Assembly: GCF_900112185.1 (NCBI RefSeq)
Contig: NZ_FOKP01000010.1
Span: 123,779-187,778 of the forward strand
Reading direction: 5' to 3'
Source: Allobosea sp. CRIB-10
GTDB taxonomy: Bacteria > Pseudomonadota > Alphaproteobacteria > Rhizobiales > Beijerinckiaceae
DNA: 64,000 bases
Shown here: piece by piece, positions 1-7,732 of the stretch
Layout: each line of letters starts with the position of its first letter
How positions within the stretch are numbered: the stretch's first letter is position 1
Notes under the pieces: model-generated
Told to the model about the DNA's origin: nothing
What the model saw: only the letters and a program-made list of their open reading frames with translations
Databases searched by the model: none
Position numbers and translations under genes: made by a program

Positions 1-218
1 CGCACCAGCGCATCCTCGACCTCGATCTTGCCATTGATGGTGTGGCCGAGCGCGGCGACGCCGAATTGCAGCGTGTCGCCCTGCCAGCTTTCCTCGACGA
101 GCTGCATGCCGAAGCCGCCGAGCTTGTCACGGACCTTGCCGACGCCGCCCTGCAGCCGCTGGCGCGCCGCCTCGCGGCCGAGCGAATGCGAGATCGTGAT
201 GGTGACGGGGCGTTTCAT
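1..218 (-). CDS. Polyhydroxyalkanoic acid system family protein (partial)
   Basis: Only the N-terminal 72 or so residues are present; the gene runs off the left edge. The translation begins MKRPVTITISHSLGREAAR and continues with a KVRDKLGG helix and a beta-rich segment. This resembles the small PHA granule/system proteins of Pfam PHA_gran_rgn (from memory). Such proteins are about 90-100 residues, so most of the domain is visible. The ATG at 216-218 is the first in-frame start. The family is linked to polyhydroxyalkanoate storage, but its biochemical role is not established. Assignment is by overall resemblance only. Confidence 0.6.
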   Translation of the reverse strand, partial: MKRPVTITISHSLGREAARQRLQGGVGKVRDKLGGFGMQLVEESWQGDTLQFGVAALGHTINGKIEVEDALV

Positions 219-323
219 GCGTCAGGTCCAAGAGGCGTGAGCGAGCTGGCGTGCAGCTGAGATGGGCTGCGCGGCCGGCGCTTGCAACCGTCTATGACTC
301 TGACCGGTTCGATATGTGAACGA

Positions 324-433
324 GTCGTCCCGGGCGACCGCAGGGAGACCCGGGACCCATTCCGGAACCTTTATCGGAAAGGCTCAGGAATGGATCCCGG
401 ATCGGCGCGGCTGCGCCGCTTGTCCGGGACGAC
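324..433. repeat. Intergenic long imperfect palindrome
   Basis: The left arm begins GTCGTCCCGGG and the right arm ends GTCCGGGACGAC. An inner pair, CCCGGGACCCATTCC and GGAATGGATCCCGG, is also complementary, and a GC hairpin (GGCGCGGCTGCGCC) lies near the right end. The unit fills the gap between the PHA-system gene and the small hypothetical gene. Palindromes of this look are common between genes in Bradyrhizobium-type genomes. It may act as an RNA hairpin or terminator, but no function is shown. Confidence 0.6.
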
Positions 434-459
434 CCGGTTGAGTGAGTAACGTGCGAGAT

Positions 460-669
460 TCAATGGCTGCGGGCTTCGAGCGCCTGTTGGCCATGGGGCG
501 TGACTTTCCAGAGCTCGTCGCCAGGCTCGGCCAGGCCGCGACCCTGAAGCAGGCGCAGCATCGCCTCACCGAAGATGAAGCGGCGCGTCTCCTCGCTGAT
601 GCTCTCCAGCGCGATCCACTCCGGATCGGTCATCACGATGGTCTCAGGGTTCGTCGCGGTCTCGGCCAT
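460..669 (-). CDS. Small hypothetical protein, winged-helix-like
   Basis: A 69-residue protein. The chosen ATG is preceded by AGGAGG about 5 bases upstream, a near-ideal ribosome binding site, so the longer reading from 762 is unlikely. The C-terminal half (RRFIFGEAMLRLLQGRGLAE, then a LWKVTPHGQQAL segment) reads like helix-turn-strand of a small winged helix, where a loop-rich segment follows a leucine-rich helix. I do not recognise a named family. It stands alone between a palindromic repeat and the IclR gene. Confidence 0.6.
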   Translation of the reverse strand: MAETATNPETIVMTDPEWIALESISEETRRFIFGEAMLRLLQGRGLAEPGDELWKVTPHGQQALEARSH

Positions 670-807
670 ATCGTCCTCCTCCGTGGCGGTTGCGGCGGTC
701 AGAGGCAAATTCGCCAGTAATTTGGGAGAGTATATGGCCGGCTTCGGGTCGCGCTGCGGCAATTGCGCGGGTTTTCCGGGTTAGTCCGTGGTTTCTCCGG
801 ATGAGCC

Positions 808-1593
808 CTAGCCGTAGGGCAGGCGTAGGCCCGCCTCCGCGGCGCAGGCCTTGAGCGCGAGCAGGATCGCGCTCTCGTCGGTCTCGACGCCGTGACGTTG
901 CAGGCAGGGCACGAGGATCGCCGCCTCGGCATGGCCGGCCGGGCCGATCACCGGGCAGGCGATGTCGGTGACGGCCAGGATGTCGCGGCTCGGCGCGATG
1001 CGGTGGCCGAGCGCGCGCACTTCCGCGAGCGCAGCCTGTGTTGCCGGCTCATCGAGGCGCTTCCGGATCTCCGGCGGCGCCTCGCGCATCAGCCCGCGCC
1101 GGCGTGCCTCCGACTGGAAGGCGAGGATGAGCAGGCCGGAATTGGCATCGAGTGCCGGGCGGCCATAGCCGGGGCGGACGATGACGCTGGCGTCGAGATG
1201 ACCGGCGGTGGTCGCGAGCACCACGGTCTGAGCCCGGCTCAGCACGACCAAATGGGCGGCCTGGCCGCTCTCCTCGCTGAAGCGCTCCATCAGCGGCAGC
1301 ACCACCGAGGTGAGCTGCTTGCCGCCCGGCGTCCTGATGCCGAGGTCGAACAGGCGGCGCGACAGGCCGAGCCGGTCGGTGCCGGCCTCGCGTTCGAGAT
1401 AGCCGCGCTGCTGCAGCACGAAGACCATGCGGAAGATTTCGCTCTTCGAGCGTTGCAGCCGCTCGGCGATCACGCGGGTCGAGAGCGGCTCGCCGGTCTC
1501 GGCGAGGAGTTCGAGGATGTCGAGACCCTTTTCCAGGGCGGGAGCGGCATAGGCCGCCTTCTCGTCAGTGTCGGCTTCGGGAAGAACGCTCAT
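808..1593 (-). CDS. IclR family transcriptional regulator
   Basis: A 261-residue one-component regulator. Residues ~18-80 form the IclR winged helix-turn-helix (ALEKGLDILELLAE, then RVIAERLQRSKSEIFRMVFV). Residues ~90-255 are the effector domain, with the typical central ALDANSGLLILAF and closing CPVIGP...AAILVPCLQ segments. It is transcribed divergently from the amino acid ABC operon starting at 1746 and most likely controls it. The 152-bp gap holds a TTCA-N4-TGAA inverted repeat. The effector is unknown; the neighbours suggest an amino acid derivative. Confidence 0.9.
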   Translation of the reverse strand: MSVLPEADTDEKAAYAAPALEKGLDILELLAETGEPLSTRVIAERLQRSKSEIFRMVFVLQQRGYLEREAGTDRLGLSRRLFDLGIRTPGGKQLTSVVLPLMERFSEESGQAAHLVVLSRAQTVVLATTAGHLDASVIVRPGYGRPALDANSGLLILAFQSEARRRGLMREAPPEIRKRLDEPATQAALAEVRALGHRIAPSRDILAVTDIACPVIGPAGHAEAAILVPCLQRHGVETDESAILLALKACAAEAGLRLPYG

Positions 1594-1603
1594 GCTGCGC
1601 CTG

Positions 1604-1624
1604 TTTCATATGTGAAGCTTGACA
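1604..1624 (+). promoter_or_regulatory. Putative IclR operator with overlapping -35 element
   Basis: TTTCATATGTGAA (1604-1616) has TTCA/TGAA arms around four bases. It lies directly 5' of TTGACA (1619-1624), a perfect sigma-70 -35 hexamer reading toward the permease gene. No strong -10 is obvious near 1641-1646. Position between divergent regulator and target genes fits an IclR binding site. The same TTTCATAT core recurs near the second IclR gene at 18.47 kb. Confidence 0.45.
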
Positions 1625-1745
1625 TCAAATAAGAAGCCAAACTAGCCTCCGGGTAAAGAGGGAGAGACATGAGCGCATCGCTGCAATATCCGTCCAGTGC
1701 ATCCGGACGGCGGGCCCATGGCCCGCAGCCCCAAGGCTGACTGCG

Positions 1746-2405
1746 ATGAAGTACGGGCTCCAGTTTCGCGACGTCTTTGCGGCCTGGGAGTCCATTCTCG
1801 ACGGCGTCTGGATCACGCTGCTGCTGTCGGCCGTTGCGATGGTCGGCGGGCTCCTCATCGGCGTCCTCTGCGCAGCCGGGCGCACCTACGGCCCGGCCTG
1901 GCTGCGCCGCATCGTCGGCGCCTATGTCGAGATCATCCGCAACACGCCGCTGCTGGTGCAGCTCTTCCTGATCTTCTTCGGTCTGCCGAGCTTCGGCGTC
2001 AGGCTCGACGGGCTGACCGCCGCTATGATCGCGCTGGTGATCAATCTCGGCGCCTACACCACCGAGATCGTCCGTGCAGGCCTGGAGGCCGTGCCGAAGG
2101 CGCAGATCGAGGCGGGCCATTCGCTCGGACTCTCCGGGCTGCAGGTCTTCCGCTACATCGTCGTCTTCCCGGCGCTGAAGGCGATGTTCCCGGCGCTCGC
2201 CAGCCAGTTCGTCCTGCTGATGCTGGCGACCAGCGTCGCCTCGCAGATCTCGGTGCAGGACCTGTTCCACGCGGCGTCGATCGTGCAGTCGCGCACCTTC
2301 AGGGATTTCGAGGTCTATACGGTGATCGGCGTGCTCTATCTCGCGCTCGCCATCGGCTTCCGCGGCCTGTTCGCCCTGATCTACCGTGTGGTGTTCGTGC
2401 GATGA
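1746..2405 (+). CDS. Amino acid ABC transporter permease (HisM/GlnP type)
   Basis: A 219-residue inner-membrane permease of the polar amino acid (His/Glu/Gln/Arg/opine) class. Hydrophobic segments begin at residue ~17 (GVWITLLLSAVAMVGGLLIG). The family hallmarks VEIIRNTPLLVQLFLIFFGLP and the cytoplasmic coupling loop EAGHSLGLSGLQVFRYIVVF are intact. First gene of a four-gene ABC operon. Its stop overlaps the next start (ATGA at 2402-2405), so translation is coupled. Substrate probably an amino acid or N-acyl/opine-like compound, from the enzymes downstream. Confidence 0.9.
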   Translation: MKYGLQFRDVFAAWESILDGVWITLLLSAVAMVGGLLIGVLCAAGRTYGPAWLRRIVGAYVEIIRNTPLLVQLFLIFFGLPSFGVRLDGLTAAMIALVINLGAYTTEIVRAGLEAVPKAQIEAGHSLGLSGLQVFRYIVVFPALKAMFPALASQFVLLMLATSVASQISVQDLFHAASIVQSRTFRDFEVYTVIGVLYLALAIGFRGLFALIYRVVFVR

Positions 2406-3052
2406 TCCGCGAATTCGGCCTCATCGATGTGATGTACCTGATCGCGGCGGCGCGCTGGACGCTGGCGCTGACCGCGGTCGCCTTCGCCGGCTCGGCGATG
2501 CTGGGCCTTGCGCTCGCGATCATGCGCATCCTGCCGCTCGCGCCGCTGCGCTGGTTCTCGGCGACCTATATCCAGCTGGTGCAGGGCACGCCGCTCTTGG
2601 TCTGGCTCTTCCTGATCTTCTTCGGCCTGCCGCTCGCCGGCATCTCGGTCAATCCCTGGATCGCGGCGGCCGTCGCCTTCTCGGTCTACGGCTCGGCCTT
2701 CCTAGGCGAGATCTGGCGGGGCGCGCTGGTCTCGATCGCCAGAACACAATGGGAGGCGGGCGCCTCGCTCGGGCTCTCGCTGACGGAGCAGCTGCGCTAC
2801 GTCATCATCCCGCAATCGATCCGGATCGCGATCCCGCCGACGGTCGGCTTCCTCGTCCAGCTGATCAAGAACACCTCGCTCGCGGCTGTGATCGGCTTCG
2901 TCGAGCTCACCCGCGAGGGCCAGCTCACCGCGGCCGGCACTTACAAGCCCTTCGCCGTCTACATCACCGTCGCCTGCATCTATTTCGCGATGTGCTTCCC
3001 TCTCACGCAATGGAGCCGCTCGCTCGAGCGGAAGCTCGATGTCGCTCGTTGA
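2402..3052 (+). CDS. Amino acid ABC transporter permease (HisQ/GlnP type)
   Basis: A 216-residue partner permease. The start codon overlaps the stop of the preceding permease, and the long open frame upstream of it is only an out-of-frame reading of that gene. The sequence carries the same class signature (YIQLVQGTPLLVWLFLIFFG) and an EAA loop (EAGASLGLSLTEQLRYVIIP) for docking the ATPase. Together with the first permease it would form the heterodimeric transmembrane pore. Its 3' end overlaps the ATPase gene by 14 bases. Confidence 0.9.
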   Translation: MIREFGLIDVMYLIAAARWTLALTAVAFAGSAMLGLALAIMRILPLAPLRWFSATYIQLVQGTPLLVWLFLIFFGLPLAGISVNPWIAAAVAFSVYGSAFLGEIWRGALVSIARTQWEAGASLGLSLTEQLRYVIIPQSIRIAIPPTVGFLVQLIKNTSLAAVIGFVELTREGQLTAAGTYKPFAVYITVACIYFAMCFPLTQWSRSLERKLDVAR

Positions 3053-3770
3053 AATCCATGACGTCAGCAAGAGCTATGGCGCCAACCAGGTGCTGAAGGG
3101 CGTCTCGCTCGATATCGAGAAGGGCGAGGTCGTCGCCGTGATCGGCCGCTCGGGCTCAGGCAAGAGCACGCTGCTGCGCTGCGTCAACGGGCTGGAGCCG
3201 GTCCAGGCCGGCACGATCCGCATCGACGGCGTCCAGGTCAACGATCCCGCGACCGATTTGCGCAAGCTCCGGCAGGAGGTCGGCATCGTCTTCCAGCAAT
3301 TCAACCTGTTCCCGCATCTCTCGGTCAGCGACAACATCACGCTCGCCCCGCGCGTCGTGAAGAAGCAGAAGCCGGAGGAGGCGCGCGAGGTCGCCCGCGA
3401 GGTGCTCGCTCGCGTCGGGCTGGAGGACAAACTCGACGCCTACCCGTCCCAGCTCTCCGGCGGCCAGCAGCAGCGCGTCGCGATCGCCCGCTCGCTGGCG
3501 ATGCGGCCCAAGCTGATGCTGTTCGACGAAGTCACCTCGGCGCTCGACCCGGAGCTCACCGGCGAAGTGCTGAAAGTGCTCGAATCCGTGGCGCAGGAGG
3601 GCATGACCATGATGCTCGTCACCCACGAAATGGGCTTTGCCCGCAGGTTCGGCTCGCGCGTCGTCTTCATGCACGAGGGCCGCATCCACGAAGAAGGCCA
3701 GGCCGCGGCGGTGCTCGCCCAGCCGAAGACGCCCGAGCTCACCACCTTCCTCAGCGCAGTCCTGCATTGA
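3039..3770 (+). CDS. Amino acid ABC transporter ATP-binding protein (GlnQ/HisP type)
   Basis: A 243-residue ABC ATPase. Walker A is GRSGSGKSTLL (residues ~33-43), the Q-loop is VFQQFNLFPHLS, the signature is LSGGQQQRVAIARSL, and Walker B is LMLFDEVTSALDPE, followed by the H-loop VTHEMGFAR. DEVTSALDPE and the length are diagnostic of the polar amino acid class. It starts inside the preceding permease gene and precedes the binding protein by 42 bp, completing the importer. Confidence 0.93.
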   Translation: MSLVEIHDVSKSYGANQVLKGVSLDIEKGEVVAVIGRSGSGKSTLLRCVNGLEPVQAGTIRIDGVQVNDPATDLRKLRQEVGIVFQQFNLFPHLSVSDNITLAPRVVKKQKPEEAREVAREVLARVGLEDKLDAYPSQLSGGQQQRVAIARSLAMRPKLMLFDEVTSALDPELTGEVLKVLESVAQEGMTMMLVTHEMGFARRFGSRVVFMHEGRIHEEGQAAAVLAQPKTPELTTFLSAVLH

Positions 3771-3812
3771 GGAGGCCAACCGGTTCCAGTTCAGTCACGA
3801 GGGGAGGACAAC

Positions 3813-4613
3813 ATGCGTAAGCTGTTTGCAGGCAGAACATTCCTAGCAGGGCTTGCGGCGATGGCGATCGCCGCATTCGGTGCGGTCGAGGCCAAGGCCG
3901 ACAAGCTCCAGGACATCCTGTCCAAGGGCGTGGTGCGCATCGGCGTGCCGCTCGACGCGCCGCCCTTCGGCTCGCAGGATGCCAACCGCAAGGCGGTCGG
4001 ATTCGACATCGAGCTCGCCGAGATGGTCGCCAAGGGCCTCGGCGTGAAGCTGGAGATGCAGCAGATCACCGGCGCCAACCGCATTCCCTTCCTGCTCACC
4101 GACAAGGTCGACATCGTCATCTCGGTGATGGGGCTGTCGCCGGAGCGCGCCCGGCAGATCCAGTTCACGGCGCCTTATGCCAACACCTTCCTCGCCGTCT
4201 ACGGCGCGAAATCGGCGAATGTGACCAGCCCGGAGACGCTCGGTTCCAACCGCGTCGCCGCCGCCAAGGGCACGACGCAGGAACTCGCCATCACGGAATC
4301 CGCCCCGAAGGCGAATGTGATGCGCACCGAGGACGACGCGACCGCTGCCGCCGCCTACATCACCGGCCAGGCCGACCTGCTCGCGACCAACTCGATCGTC
4401 GCCCAGGCGCTCGCCAAGCAGAACCCGAGCAAGGAGTTCGAGCGCAAATTCGTCATCCGCCGCAGCCCGGCGCATATGGGCGTGCAGATGGACCAGCATA
4501 ATCTCGTGCGCTGGCTCGACAGCTTCATCTTCTACGCCTCGATCAATGGCGAGCTCGACCGGCTGCACAAGAAGTATCTGGACATGCCGATGGACCCTCT
4601 GCCGACGCTGTAA
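3813..4613 (+). CDS. Periplasmic amino acid-binding protein (family 3)
   Basis: A 266-residue solute-binding protein. The N-terminus MRKLFAGRTFLAGLAAMAIA with AFGAVEAKA is a Sec signal peptide. The mature protein opens with DKLQDILSKGVVRIGVPLDA and has the class motif GFDIELAEMVAKGLG. A GGGGAGGA ribosome binding site sits 6-7 bases before the ATG. It delivers the ligand to the two permeases upstream. EhuB (ectoine) and other SBP3 proteins share this architecture, so the ligand cannot be read from sequence. Confidence 0.9.
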   Translation: MRKLFAGRTFLAGLAAMAIAAFGAVEAKADKLQDILSKGVVRIGVPLDAPPFGSQDANRKAVGFDIELAEMVAKGLGVKLEMQQITGANRIPFLLTDKVDIVISVMGLSPERARQIQFTAPYANTFLAVYGAKSANVTSPETLGSNRVAAAKGTTQELAITESAPKANVMRTEDDATAAAAYITGQADLLATNSIVAQALAKQNPSKEFERKFVIRRSPAHMGVQMDQHNLVRWLDSFIFYASINGELDRLHKKYLDMPMDPLPTL

Positions 4614-4644
4614 CAGCCGATCGGCAACCAAAACAGGCGCGAGG

Positions 4645-4785
4645 AACCCTCTTGTAAGGAGAGGGCAGGGTGAGGTGTGGGCCCTGTGACTAGCTCCGCG
4701 AGGCCTGACCGCGCGGTTGGGTTCAGGCCAGCGTTTCCAGTCCGAACACCTCACCCCTGCCCCTCTCCTTCCAGGAGAGGGGCTC
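4645..4785. repeat. Paired inverted repeat (REP-like, CCTCTCC/GGAGAGG)
   Basis: The arms at 4645-4680 and 4746-4785 are close reverse complements (CCTCTTGTAAGGAGAGGGCA against CCCCTGCCCCTCTCC...). About 65 bp lies between them. Each arm also contains a small internal hairpin. The unit lies between the binding-protein and deacylase genes. Similar units occur near 15.2, 55.8 and 63.9 kb. Confidence 0.65.
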
Positions 4786-4830
4786 CCCGCGGCCGTCCCT
4801 GAAGCCGTCGCATTTTCCAAGAGCCCCGCC

Positions 4831-5871
4831 ATGACCAGCCCCCGCCAGAAGCCGACGCCGCGCCCGTCCTCCGCCTTCCTCACCGTCGATCCGGAGAAGG
4901 ACGGCAAGCAGGTCGGCTTCCTGATGATCCCGCATTCGCCTGACGACGATGCCTGGGGCGCGACACGGATCCCGGTCGCGATCATCAAGAACGGCTCGGG
5001 TCCGACCGCGATCCTCGAAGGCGGCAATCATGGCGACGAGTATGAAGGGCCGATCGCGATCTGCGACCTGATCCGCGATCTCGACCCCGGCCGCGTGCAG
5101 GGCCGCCTCATCCTGATGCCGGCGAACAATGTCCATGCCGTCATCGCGGGAAAACGGACCTCGAGCGTCGACGGGCTCAATTTCAACCGCACCTTCCCGG
5201 GCGATCCGCGCGGCACCATCACCCAGCAGATCTCAGCCTTCGTCAGCGACCATATCCTGCCGCTCGGCGATGCCTTCCTCGACCTGCATTCCGGCGGCTC
5301 CTCGCTCGACATCATCCCGAGCGCGATCGTCGAGCCGAGCGACGATCCGCAGCTGCACAAGAGCAATGTCGCGGCGGTGCAGGCCTTCGATGCGCCGATG
5401 ACGGTGGTGATCTCCAATCTCGGCGAGCCGCGCACCGCGACGGCGACCGCCTGCCGGCAGGGGCTCGTCACCGTCGGGACGGAAATGGCGGGCGCCGGCA
5501 CGGTCTCGCTCGACGCGCTGAAGATCTGCCGGCGCGGCGTCGCCAATGTGCTCGATCATCTCGGCATCGTCGCTCGCGACAAGCCGGAGCCGCGGCGCGG
5601 CGACGGGCAGGTGCTCGAACTGCCCGGTACCTCGGCGTATGTCTATGCGACGGTCGATGGAGTCTTCGAACCCTTCCACGCCAATGGCGAAAAGGTCGGG
5701 GCCGGCCAGCCGGCAGGCCGTATCCATTGCACCTGGGACCCGACGCGTCCGCCCGAGACGCTGCATTACGCCGCCGACGGCATCCTCTACGGACGGCGTC
5801 AGCCGGGGCGGGTTCGGCCGGGCAATTGCTGCCTGATCGTGGCGGCGCCCTATCGCGGAGTGCTGTCGTGA
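4831..5871 (+). CDS. Zinc-dependent deacylase of the succinylglutamate desuccinylase/aspartoacylase family (EutE/DoeB-like)
   Basis: A 346-residue protein. The metallo-carboxypeptidase-like zinc site is visible as GNHGDEYEG (H and E ligands) and LDLHSGG (second His). The family hydrolyses N-acyl amino acids; DoeB/EutE deacetylates N-alpha-acetyl-diaminobutyrate in ectoine breakdown and shares the GNHGDEYEGP block. The ATG at 4831 was chosen because the longer frame from 4717 merely translates the upstream repeat. The stop overlaps the next gene's GTG (GTGA). Position after an amino acid importer suggests it releases an amino acid from an imported N-acyl compound. Confidence 0.8.
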   Translation: MTSPRQKPTPRPSSAFLTVDPEKDGKQVGFLMIPHSPDDDAWGATRIPVAIIKNGSGPTAILEGGNHGDEYEGPIAICDLIRDLDPGRVQGRLILMPANNVHAVIAGKRTSSVDGLNFNRTFPGDPRGTITQQISAFVSDHILPLGDAFLDLHSGGSSLDIIPSAIVEPSDDPQLHKSNVAAVQAFDAPMTVVISNLGEPRTATATACRQGLVTVGTEMAGAGTVSLDALKICRRGVANVLDHLGIVARDKPEPRRGDGQVLELPGTSAYVYATVDGVFEPFHANGEKVGAGQPAGRIHCTWDPTRPPETLHYAADGILYGRRQPGRVRPGNCCLIVAAPYRGVLS

Positions 5872-6806
5872 TCGGCCTTGACGATATCCGCGCGGCGCGC
5901 TGGCGGATCGCGCCTCATATCCGCAAGACGCCGATCCTGCCCTATGGCCAGCTCAGCTCGCGCGACGAGTTCGGCGGCACGGTGACGCTGAAGCTCGAAT
6001 TGCTGCAGGCGGCCGGCTCGTTCAAGGCACGTGGCGCGATGAACCGGCTACTGACGCTCTCGGCTGAGCAGCTTGCTCGCGGCGTCGTCACGGCGTCGGG
6101 CGGCAATCACGGGCTCGCCATCGCCCGCTCGGCCCATGTGCTCGGCGCCAGGGCCAAGATCTTCCTGCCGTCCAATGTCGTCGCCGACAAGGTCGCCAAG
6201 CTGAAACGCTGGGGTGCCGAGGTCGAGATCGTCGGCGCGATCTGGGACGATGCCAATGCCGCGGCGCTTGCCTACGCCAGGGAGACCGGCGCGACCTACG
6301 CGCATCCGTTCAGCGATCCCGTCGTGGTCGCCGGGCAGGGCACGCTCGGCCTCGACATCCTCGACGAGATTCCCGATGTCGATGTCATCCTCGTCGCGAT
6401 CGGCGGCGGCGGGCTGATCACCGGGCTGTCGACGGCGGTGAAGGCGCTCAGGCCGCAGACCCGGATCATCGGCGTCGAGCCCTATGGCTCGCCGACGCTG
6501 CATGCCTGCCTGGAAGCTGGCAAGCTGGTGACGCTCGACAGGCTGGAGACGCGGGTCGCGACGATGTCGTGCCGGCGCACCGACCAGGCGATCTATGAGG
6601 CGGTCGCCAAACATGTCGACGAGATCGTGCTGGTCAGCGACGACGAGATGGAGGGGGCGGCGCAATCGCTCTGGTTCGAGTTCGGCATCGCCGCCGATCT
6701 CTCGGGCGCTGCGGCGGTCGCGGCGCTGCAGGCGAAACGCTTCGTGCCTGCGCCGGGCAGCAAGGTCTGCGCGCTGGTCTGCGGCGCCGGAACGGATGGG
6801 ACATGA
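5868..6806 (+). CDS. PLP-dependent threonine/serine dehydratase (fold type II, EutB-like)
   Basis: A 312-residue enzyme. The PLP lysine lies in GSFKARGA (K53), the substrate carboxylate loop is SGGNHG, and the phosphate-binding loop is IGGGGLITG. This is the ilvA/tdcB catabolic type without a C-terminal ACT domain. It would deaminate a beta-hydroxy amino acid to a 2-oxo acid. Start is the GTG overlapping the deacylase stop. In hydroxyectoine catabolism, EutB has this fold and is found beside EutE, but EutA, EutC and EutD/DoeA are absent here, so another substrate is possible. Confidence 0.83.
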   Translation: MIGLDDIRAARWRIAPHIRKTPILPYGQLSSRDEFGGTVTLKLELLQAAGSFKARGAMNRLLTLSAEQLARGVVTASGGNHGLAIARSAHVLGARAKIFLPSNVVADKVAKLKRWGAEVEIVGAIWDDANAAALAYARETGATYAHPFSDPVVVAGQGTLGLDILDEIPDVDVILVAIGGGGLITGLSTAVKALRPQTRIIGVEPYGSPTLHACLEAGKLVTLDRLETRVATMSCRRTDQAIYEAVAKHVDEIVLVSDDEMEGAAQSLWFEFGIAADLSGAAAVAALQAKRFVPAPGSKVCALVCGAGTDGT

Positions 6807-6814
6807 CCACCCCC

Positions 6815-6908
6815 GTCATGCTCGGGCTTGACCCGAGCATCTCGGAAACCAGTGCCTTCTCGTCATGAGATTCTCGGGTCTGCGCTTCGCTTCGCCCGAG
6901 AATGACGG
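6815..6908. repeat. Double-hairpin palindrome between convergent genes
   Basis: Two stem-loops: ATGCTCGGG-cttga-CCCGAGCAT, and ATTCTCGGG...CCCGAGAAT with a 16-base loop. The unit starts GTCATG and ends AATGACGG. It fills the 106-bp gap between convergent genes, so it could serve as a bidirectional terminator. The sequence type (CTCGGGCTTGACCCGAG) is a common dispersed element of Bradyrhizobium-type genomes. Confidence 0.65.
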
Positions 6909-6912
6909 CTGA

Positions 6913-7659
6913 TCAACGTGCGACGCTCAGCCCCTGCACGCCGTGCTTGGCGATCAGCGCTGCGACGAAGCCTGAGTCCTTCGCCACAGCGACGAATTTT
7001 GCGAGATAATCCGCCGCTTCGGCCTTGGCCTTGGGCACGCCGATCGCCTGCTGCACGGTCATGAAATAGCCGTCGAGGATGCGCGTGCCGGGGATCGCCT
7101 GAACATCCTTGAGCAGGCGGGGACGCAGGCCGGCCAGCGCGTCCAACTCCTTGGCGACGAAGTCATTTGCGGAATCGTCGAGCGAGCCGGAGCGGACGAG
7201 CTCGCCCCGGCGGATGTTGCGATCGAGCCAGAGCCCATAGGCGGCGCGGCCACTGACCGCGATGCGGACGCCCTCAGCATCGACATCGGCGACCTCGCGC
7301 AAGGGCGAAGCTTCCCGGACGAGATAGGTCGCTTCGATCTCGGCATAGGCAGGCGTGAAACTGATCGCTTCGGCCCGCTGCGGCTCGGCGCCGATCAGGC
7401 CGACATCCCATTCATCGCAAGGCGCGGCATCGGCGAGCAGGCCGGGATTCTCGTAAGGCACATAGCGCAGGCCGGTGCCGAGATGGTCGGCGAGCGCCCG
7501 TGCCATGTCCGGCGAGACGCCTTGCGGCGCGCCCTGCGGGTCGCGGCTGGAGACCAGCAGGAAGTTCGAGAGGTTGATGCCGGCGCGCAGCAGGTTGGCA
7601 GGCGCCAGATGCTCGCGCATGGTCGGCGAGAGCTGGCCGATATCGGGGCGGAATTCCAT
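6913..7659 (-). CDS. SBP3-like ligand-binding protein without signal peptide
   Basis: A 248-residue protein with the periplasmic binding protein fold of the amino acid class (NLSNFLLVSSRDP...GVSPDMARALADHLG, then WDVGLIGAEPQRAEAISFTPAY). The ATG at 7659 is preceded by AGGGAGGA, which fixes the start. No hydrophobic export signal precedes the domain; the protein opens MEFRPDIGQLSPTMREHL. It is therefore probably cytoplasmic, or exported by an unusual route. It ends the transcript of the isomerase and oxidoreductase genes upstream. Function unknown. Confidence 0.75.
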   Translation of the reverse strand: MEFRPDIGQLSPTMREHLAPANLLRAGINLSNFLLVSSRDPQGAPQGVSPDMARALADHLGTGLRYVPYENPGLLADAAPCDEWDVGLIGAEPQRAEAISFTPAYAEIEATYLVREASPLREVADVDAEGVRIAVSGRAAYGLWLDRNIRRGELVRSGSLDDSANDFVAKELDALAGLRPRLLKDVQAIPGTRILDGYFMTVQQAIGVPKAKAEAADYLAKFVAVAKDSGFVAALIAKHGVQGLSVAR

Positions 7660-7732
7660 GGCGCTGTCCTCCCTGTCGTTGGCCCCGCTTATGCCGCGCG
7701 GCCGGTAGGGAGGACAAGCGGGATCGTCGGCG

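Noticed and set aside
4717..4830. N-terminal extension of the deacylase frame
   Set aside because: These codons translate an inverted repeat; the family-like start is at 4831.
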